Of a stretch of DNA of 18,636 nt, positions 14,749 to 18,636 are shown piece by piece. The stretch covers positions 1 through 18,636 of the forward strand of contig JBHORD010000158.1 in the NCBI GenBank assembly GCA_042408355.1. Direction: 5' to 3'. The notes under the pieces are model-generated. The model was not told the origin of the DNA, made no database searches, and worked only from the letters and a program-made list of their open reading frames with translations. The position numbers and the translations under genes are program-made. How positions within the stretch are numbered: the first letter of the stretch is position 1; the number at the start of each line of letters is the position of its first letter. The DNA is from Fen-1038 sp042408355 (GTDB taxonomy: Bacteria > Chloroflexota > Anaerolineae > Anaerolineales > Villigracilaceae).

Positions 14749-15477
14749 ATGCCAACCAGAAATTCATCCGCAAGACGAAGCAAAAGAAATGCTCAAAAAG
14801 CACGCCAATTGGATGCCATTCAAATTACGGGAATCGTTGTTGTTGTATTGGTCGTAGCCGCGGCGGCCTGGACCTTCCTGGGGAAAAATCTGGCGGCATC
14901 GAGTGCTGTCAGCGGCGATTATGGTCATCCTTTTTCGACCTCGATACAAGCCGCGCAACCCATCGGACCAAAACAATACGCTTCGGTTCCAAAAATGATT
15001 ATTGATGTAAACAGGCAATATTTTGCAATTGTCAAAATGGCAAAGGGCGGGCAATTTGTCATCCAGCTATTCCCCGATAAGGCGCCGATCACCGTGAACA
15101 GTTTTGTATTTCTTGCCTATCACAAATATTATGACGGCGTGACGTTCCACCGCGTCATTGACGGCTTCATGGCGCAGGGCGGCGATCCAACCGGGACCGG
15201 ATCAGGCGGACCAGGTTATGAATTTGTCAACGAGAGGAATGATCTCACCTTTGACAAAGCGGGCGTGGTAGCGATGGCGAACGCAGGACCAAACACGAAC
15301 GGGAGTCAATTCTTCATCACGTTCGGGCCAGTGCAATTATCCGAAAGCGATTACACCATCTTTGGACAGGTCATCAGCGGCATGGACGTGGTCAACGGCA
15401 TCACGCGCCGCGATCCGCAGACCAATCCAACATTCCAGGGCGATGCGATGGAAAGCATAACCATCATGGAGAAATAG
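14749..15477 (+). CDS. Membrane-anchored cyclophilin-type peptidyl-prolyl isomerase
   Basis: 242 aa: a basic N-terminus (RRSKRNAQKARQ, 9-20), a membrane anchor (~25-45), a ~40-residue linker and a cyclophilin domain (~88-242) expected outside the membrane. Active-site blocks: YYDGVTFHR135VIDGF, MAQ143GGDPTGTG, VAMANAGPNTNGSQFF189IT. The catalytic Arg135, Gln143 and Phe residues are present, so it should catalyse cis-trans prolyl isomerisation in folding of exported proteins. I choose the ATG at 14749, 8 nt after AAGGAG (14735-14740). An open frame back to 14632 is produced by the palindromic element and should be ignored. Its neighbour upstream is the NBR1-Ig surface protein. Confidence 0.9.
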   Translation: MPTRNSSARRSKRNAQKARQLDAIQITGIVVVVLVVAAAAWTFLGKNLAASSAVSGDYGHPFSTSIQAAQPIGPKQYASVPKMIIDVNRQYFAIVKMAKGGQFVIQLFPDKAPITVNSFVFLAYHKYYDGVTFHRVIDGFMAQGGDPTGTGSGGPGYEFVNERNDLTFDKAGVVAMANAGPNTNGSQFFITFGPVQLSESDYTIFGQVISGMDVVNGITRRDPQTNPTFQGDAMESITIMEK

Positions 15478-15530
15478 CTTCCATTCCGGCTTTGCGGGCG
15501 GCGTGCGTCCCGGCTGAAGACAATCAAAAG

Positions 15531-15571
15531 ACCGGCCTCTCCCACAGCTTACAATTTGGGATGAGTCCGGT
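15531..15571. terminator. Interrupted terminator hairpin
   Basis: ACCGG (15531-15535) with CCGGT (15567-15571) and TCCCA (15540-15544) with TGGGA (15557-15561) form two stacked stems around an internal loop; AAAA precedes and TTT follows. It lies between the cyclophilin gene and the opposing 85-aa gene and could serve both. Confidence 0.5.
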
Positions 15572-15599
15572 TTTCATTTCGAGCCGCAAGCGGATATGC

Positions 15600-15857
15600 T
15601 CAATGCAGGATTTCCTGATTCGCTCTCTCGATTTCTTTGTAAATCTTTTTGACTTCTTCCTTCATCTCGTCCGTTGCCGTCGGCGTTTGCGGAATGAATT
15701 TGATGAGATCGCGCGCTTGCCGCAGTAAATCCTTCACGCCTGCAATGTAGGAAAGATCGCTTCGTCCGCCATCCGCCGGGACGGGCAATTGGCGCGCTTG
15801 TTGAATCAGCTTTCGGGCAAGGAGGATGCGTTCAGCAGCGGGTATTAATCGCGACAT
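15600..15857 (-). CDS. Small helical protein of unknown function
   Basis: 85 aa, soluble and charged, with two predicted helical stretches: LIPAAERILLARKLIQQARQL (~4-24) and an amphipathic Lys/Glu-rich C-terminal helix (~62-85). No signal peptide, cysteines or recognisable domain. AAGGAGTC lies just before the ATG at 15857, supporting the gene. The sequence immediately upstream is a diverged copy of the palindromic element whose right end would overlap this ribosome binding site. Confidence 0.6.
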   Translation of the reverse strand: MSRLIPAAERILLARKLIQQARQLPVPADGGRSDLSYIAGVKDLLRQARDLIKFIPQTPTATDEMKEEVKKIYKEIERANQEILH

Positions 15858-15947
15858 GTTGACTCCTTCAAATATTCCTCCGCAAATTCTACCTCAGGCG
15901 ATGTGAAGGCCGCGCTGCTGGGAAATTGCGTAACATCCAGTGATTAA
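15858..15947 (-). repeat. TTAA-type palindromic element, copy 3 (diverged)
   Basis: The part at 15894-15947 is clear on the minus strand: GGATGTTACGCA, then CAGCGCGG, then TCGCCTGAG, in the same order and spacing as copies 1 and 2. The rest (15858-15893) is decayed, but the element length predicts the right end near 15860, where AAGGAGTCAAC aligns with the AAGGTGAGTTAA of copy 1. Hence the coordinates assume a ~90-bp element; only the left half is firm. Confidence 0.55.
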
Positions 15948-15970
15948 GTTATCTTCGAACAAAGAGAAAC

Positions 15971-16023
15971 CTCCCAACACGGACCTCAGCCTGTTCGGCA
16001 AAATCCGCAGGGAGTTTTCCTGC
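15971..16023. other. Structured segment with two competing hairpins
   Basis: CTCCC (15971-15975) can pair with GGGAG (16010-16014), enclosing CGGA/TCCG (15980-15983, 16004-16007) and GCC/GGC (15989-15991, 15997-15999), with TTTT next on the plus strand. Alternatively GCAGG (16007-16011) pairs with CCTGC (16019-16023). It lies downstream of the minus-strand repeat-protein gene and may be its terminator (GGGAGGTTTCTCTTTG on that strand). Confidence 0.4.
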
Positions 16024-16082
16024 CTTAACTTTTGCCTGCCCGCCCGAGCGGCAAATTATTTCAGCGCCGGTTCATTATCTGA

Positions 16083-16676
16083 CTAGGGTTTACAAGAGCC
16101 ATCATTCACGGTTGCATTCGGGTTGTAATTCATCGCGCTCGGGAGCGTGCAGCCATAAACCAATGGATGCAAGTATTTGCAAGAGCCATCGTTCACAGTG
16201 GCATCCGGGTTGTAATTCGACGCCCCTTGAATCGTGCAGCCATAAACAGGCGAAAGAGCGTATTTGCAAGTTCCATCGTCCGCTGTCGCATTCGGGTTGT
16301 AATTGGCCGCGCTCGGAATCGTGCAGCCATAAACCAACGGATACGAATATTTACAAGAGCCATCGTCCACGGTGGCATCTGGGTTGTAATTGGCTGCGCT
16401 TGGAATCGTACAGCCATAAACCAATGGATGCGAATATTTGCAGGAACCGTCGTCAGCCGTGGCATTCGAATTGTAGTTCGACGCGCTCGGATGAGTACAG
16501 CCATTGATCGTTATTACACAACTCGGATACGTTCCTGAATAACCCGGCGGACACTGCGCGGCCTCCCTCGCCAATGCGCCATTGTTTGTCGGGGCGTCAA
16601 TTGGGAACGCAAATGAAAACATCAATGGAAACAGGATCACTGCCGACAAAAGAGACAATCTATTCATGTTCTTCAT
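16083..16676 (-). CDS. Secreted tandem-repeat protein (five 29-aa GCT...NYNP...DDGSC repeats)
   Basis: 197 aa: a signal peptide (~1-26, basic MKNMNR then a hydrophobic core), a short Cys-containing linker (CPPGYSGTYPSC) and five tandem 29-residue repeats with the consensus GCT-PSA-NYNP-ATV-DGSCKY--PLVY. Each repeat has two cysteines (positions 3-4 from its start and at DGSC), suggesting a disulphide per repeat, and Asp/Asn-rich turns that could bind calcium. The motif resembles repeats common on surface proteins of Bacteroidota and other environmental bacteria. AAGGAG lies 7 nt before the ATG. A promoter and ~134-nt structured leader lie upstream. Secretion and repeat copy-number variation suggest an envelope or adhesive role, which is inference. 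Confidence 0.8.
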   Translation of the reverse strand: MKNMNRLSLLSAVILFPLMFSFAFPIDAPTNNGALAREAAQCPPGYSGTYPSCVITINGCTHPSASNYNSNATADDGSCKYSHPLVYGCTIPSAANYNPDATVDDGSCKYSYPLVYGCTIPSAANYNPNATADDGTCKYALSPVYGCTIQGASNYNPDATVNDGSCKYLHPLVYGCTLPSAMNYNPNATVNDGSCKP

Positions 16677-16810
16677 AGATACTCTCCTTCACATTTACAC
16701 TGTTGAGCAATCCACTCTGACAGGCTGGAAAGACCCGCACCAGGTTTCCATCCCATCAAAGTATCCAATACCACGCAGGCTCAGACCTTTGCCTGCAGTC
16801 GTGCGTATTC
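16677..16810 (-). promoter_or_regulatory. Structured 5' leader, candidate regulatory RNA
   Basis: On the minus strand the leader folds into a 6-bp hairpin GCAGGC/GCCTGC near its 5' end, then a TGGAAA/TTTCCA stem enclosing a GGT/ACC-type inner pairing, and ends at the ribosome binding site. It begins ACGCACGACTGCAGGCAAAGG. This faintly recalls the start of class-I c-di-GMP riboswitches, but the invariant ACGCAAAGCC block is missing, so I do not assign a class. Confidence 0.4.
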
Positions 16811-16816
16811 ATCGTC

Positions 16817-16846
16817 AATTTAGCATTTCCTATCTTAAGGTGTCAA
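16817..16846 (-). promoter_or_regulatory. Promoter of the tandem-repeat protein gene
   Basis: On the minus strand TTGACA (16841-16846), 18-bp spacer and TAAATT (16817-16822, 4 of 6 to consensus). Predicted start ~16810. Confidence 0.5.
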
Positions 16847-16968
16847 TAGGGTTATCGCAGTATTTCACATGGGTGTTTTGCGGAACAGGATTGGTTATTC
16901 CACCCAAACAACGCGTGGCCGCAGCGCGCAGTTTAACCATCTTTTTCATTATTATCCGGAACATATAA
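16847..16968. other. Non-coding stretch, nothing recognised
   Basis: Between the repeat-protein promoter and palindromic element copy 4 I see no open frame with a ribosome binding site, no RNA gene and no strong hairpin. Confidence 0.6.
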
Positions 16969-17062
16969 TTAATTCACCTTACGCCGTCGCGCGAGGTTTA
17001 TTTCGTATTTTCAGGCGATATGAATGTCGCTCTACAGGGGAACGGCGTAACATCGGTTATTA
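16969..17062 (-). repeat. TTAA-bounded palindromic element, copy 4 (diverged)
   Basis: Full length on the minus strand: GATGTTACGCCG, TGTAGAGCGACATTCATATC, ...GGCGTAAGGTGAATTAA, aligned end to end with copies 1 and 2 at roughly three-quarters identity. In the inner hairpin the third pair has changed from G-C to A-T on both sides, a compensatory change. TTAA bounds both ends. Adjacent to its left end, ATCGGTTA-T-TAACCGAT (17052-17068) is a perfect palindrome. Confidence 0.75.
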
Positions 17063-17123
17063 ACCGATTTCTGTGAACATCAACAGTTGCGGAAAAGACC
17101 GCTTATAAAACTTCCATCCAAAA

Positions 17124-17153
17124 AATGACCGCCATCATGAGATGACGGTCATT
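17124..17153 (-). terminator. Terminator of the DUF4404 gene
   Basis: AATGACCG (17124-17131) with CGGTCATT (17146-17153), one mismatch, then CATC/GATG closing a 4-nt loop. On the minus strand it is followed by a run of T's, about 75 nt past the DUF4404 stop. Confidence 0.8.
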
Positions 17154-17228
17154 GGCTTGAATGGACCTTCCGGCGCACATCATCTACGGATGCAACGCAA
17201 TCGGACGCCATGGAGAATAAGACTGTTT

Positions 17229-17501
17229 TCAAATTCCGGCATTGCTCAACGCCGTCAATAAATCGGACAGGGCGGCAGTCAGCGTGGGATGGGTCACTTC
17301 GAAGTGGCTGATGGCCTCTTCCAGATTCCGCATCAGACTCGGCCCGGGCTTGAGCGACGCACCTTCGGTCCGCGCCAACAGCTCATTGATGTCCGCGTTG
17401 ACGTGGCGCAGAAGTTCCCGGCCTTGATCGTCCATCTTTTCAGTCTGCTCGATCTGGGCGTGAAGTTGTTCGAGAAGCTTGCGAAATTTTTTATCGTCCA
17501 T
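17229..17501 (-). CDS. DUF4404 family protein
   Basis: 90 aa, soluble and all-helical. It shows the DUF4404 pattern: KLLEQLHAQIEQTEKMDDQGRELLR at the N-terminus, a Asp-Ile-Asn-Glu-Leu-Leu segment in the middle, and a C-terminal AISHFEVTHPTL...LSDLLTALSNAGI. The function of the family is unknown. The ATG at 17501 is chosen because GGAGG lies 9 nt upstream; the ATG at 17510 sits directly on that ribosome binding site. It is a single gene, ended by the hairpin at 17124. Confidence 0.8.
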   Translation of the reverse strand: MDDKKFRKLLEQLHAQIEQTEKMDDQGRELLRHVNADINELLARTEGASLKPGPSLMRNLEEAISHFEVTHPTLTAALSDLLTALSNAGI

Positions 17502-17656
17502 AACGAACATCCTCCGCCTATATTTTACAACTTTTTGCGCTCCCTCCGACCAGCAGTCGCCCCTTCCATCTTCAAAGAAAACGGGAGGGGTAAGAGCAGG
17601 GATCAGGCTGTCTCATCTTTCTCCTGCGAAGCATTTAATAAGTATGGAGGCAGAAC

Positions 17657-18636
17657 ATGCACATTAGACTGACCAGGATTTTTGTGCGCGGCATCGGCGC
17701 CATCATTCTATCTGGCGTTATGTTGGTGATTGCCCTCGTCGGCTATCTGAACTTCGCGCACAACCAACCGATAACGCTGCCGTTCCCAACCGGGACTTTT
17801 AACGTTGGCCGAACTGAATTTGATTGGATTGACAACAACCGCGTCGATCCATTTGCAAATAATGCAAATGAAAAACGGGAACTCGTAGTGTGGGCATGGT
17901 ATCCGGCGGCAGTTTCTCAACAAGATTCGATTGTTTCATATCTTCCGCCCGATTGGATCGCCGCACGCAACAAAGATCAGGGAGCATTGGGCGGAATTAT
18001 CGAAAGTAATTTTTTATCCATACACACGCATTCGTTTGCGAATGTCCCGGTTGCTGAATCGCAAAGCAACTATCCCATAATTATCATGGAACCCGGCATG
18101 GGCCTAATCCCAACGGATTACACGGTTTATGCCGAGAACCTGGCAAGTCACGGATACATTGTTTTCGGCATCAATCCAACATATACATCGAACGTGATTG
18201 TCTTCCCGGATGGTCGTGTCGCTTTGCGCTCAAACAAAGGAACGATTCCCGACAGCGCAAGCGCCGCCGAAGCAGATCAAGATGCAAGTCGAATCGGCAA
18301 AGTCTGGACGCAGGATGTGCTCTTTGTGATGGACCAACTTCAACACATCAATACAGACCAGGAGAATCTTTTCTACAACAGGCTTGACCTTTCACACATC
18401 GGCGTCTTCGGCCATTCATTTGGCGGCGCAACCGCAGCCAGCGTCTGCGAAACAGATTTGCGCTGCAAAGCCGGGGCGGACATGGATGGCACGTTATTCA
18501 GCTATCAGGCGGATGCGGCGCTGCAAGCGCCTTTCATGTTCATGGCAGAAGATGACTGCGGCAAGGATTGTGACACGATGCGCCAGGCGTATTCCACTTC
18601 AAACAGCGCGGCTTATTATCTTTCCATCAAGGGGAC
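17657..18636 (+). CDS. PAF-acetylhydrolase-like alpha/beta hydrolase, 3' end outside the window
   Basis: 326 codons are visible with no stop before the window edge. A signal anchor (~12-32) precedes an alpha/beta-hydrolase domain: ELVVWAWYPA (75-84), YPIIIMEPGMG (oxyanion region, 139-149), the nucleophile elbow GHS254FGG, and Asp277 in ADMDG. The 23-residue spacing from Ser254 to Asp277 equals that between catalytic Ser and Asp in plasma PAF-acetylhydrolase, so the family call is good; the catalytic His would lie just beyond the edge. It should hydrolyse ester substrates (phospholipid acetyl esters or other short esters) outside the membrane. ATG at 17657 is preceded by GGAGG, 6 nt away. Confidence 0.85.
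   Translation, partial: MHIRLTRIFVRGIGAIILSGVMLVIALVGYLNFAHNQPITLPFPTGTFNVGRTEFDWIDNNRVDPFANNANEKRELVVWAWYPAAVSQQDSIVSYLPPDWIAARNKDQGALGGIIESNFLSIHTHSFANVPVAESQSNYPIIIMEPGMGLIPTDYTVYAENLASHGYIVFGINPTYTSNVIVFPDGRVALRSNKGTIPDSASAAEADQDASRIGKVWTQDVLFVMDQLQHINTDQENLFYNRLDLSHIGVFGHSFGGATAASVCETDLRCKAGADMDGTLFSYQADAALQAPFMFMAEDDCGKDCDTMRQAYSTSNSAAYYLSIKG

Noticed and set aside
16112..16538. Plus-strand open frames of 123-131 aa across the tandem repeats
   Set aside because: They are antisense to the repeat-encoding gene and arise from its periodic composition.
16083..16563. CRISPR-like array
   Set aside because: The 87-bp periodicity is an in-frame protein repeat without spacers.
16690..16810. 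Class-I c-di-GMP riboswitch
   Set aside because: The first bases resemble it, but the invariant ACGCAAAGCC block and tetraloop-receptor pattern are not found.

Overview
The window most likely comes from a Chloroflexota genome, probably Anaerolineae. This is inferred from the gene mix: an anchored protein with an NBR1-type Ig-like domain, a DUF6056-like polytopic membrane protein, a cNMP-binding/SpoIIE phosphatase, DUF4404, a SpoIIAA/STAS-like protein, and many short palindromic repeats in moderately GC-rich DNA. No rRNA, tRNA, CRISPR array, integrase or transposase gene was found.

Layout. (1) 1-1845: the 3' end of a secreted-protein gene, a shared terminator, then hemW on the minus strand, with divergent promoters facing speD. 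(2) 1846-3071: a speD-speE operon (decarboxylated AdoMet, then spermidine). (3) 3074-3250: a perfect 16-bp-arm palindrome and a 93-bp palindromic element in the convergent gap. (4) 3247-6498 (minus): an operon transcribed E1alpha, E1beta, E2 of a pyruvate/branched-chain 2-oxoacid dehydrogenase; no E3 gene is present. (5) 6780-8264: small membrane proteins and a nitroreductase. (6) 8508-11197 (plus): an acetylpolyamine amidohydrolase/HDAC-like deacetylase overlapping by 4 nt a DUF6056-like membrane protein whose 3' end runs antisense into the next gene. (7) 11043-12970 (minus): a deoxynucleoside kinase followed by a cNMP-binding/SpoIIE PP2C phosphatase. (8) 13066-15477 (plus): a small membrane protein and a SpoIIAA-like protein ending at a strong terminator, then the NBR1-Ig protein and a membrane-anchored cyclophilin, with another palindromic element between them. 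(9) 15600-17501: three minus-strand small genes (a helical 85-aa protein, a secreted 29-aa tandem-repeat protein with a structured leader, and DUF4404) and two more diverged copies of the palindromic element. (10) 17657-end: a PAF-acetylhydrolase-like hydrolase, cut by the window edge.

Functionally this is mostly housekeeping and membrane/secreted genes rather than an island. SpeD, SpeE and the acetylpolyamine amidohydrolase make a polyamine theme. The most unusual content is repetitive: a family of four ~90-bp TTAA-bounded palindromic elements (3158-3250, 14625-14716, 15858-15947, 16969-17062), two of which supply the stop codon of the adjoining gene and one of which appears to overlap the ribosome binding site of a small gene; and short palindromes apparently absorbed in frame into hemW and into both linkers of the E2 subunit. 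A ~134-nt structured 5' leader before the tandem-repeat protein gene is a candidate regulatory RNA of no class I recognise.
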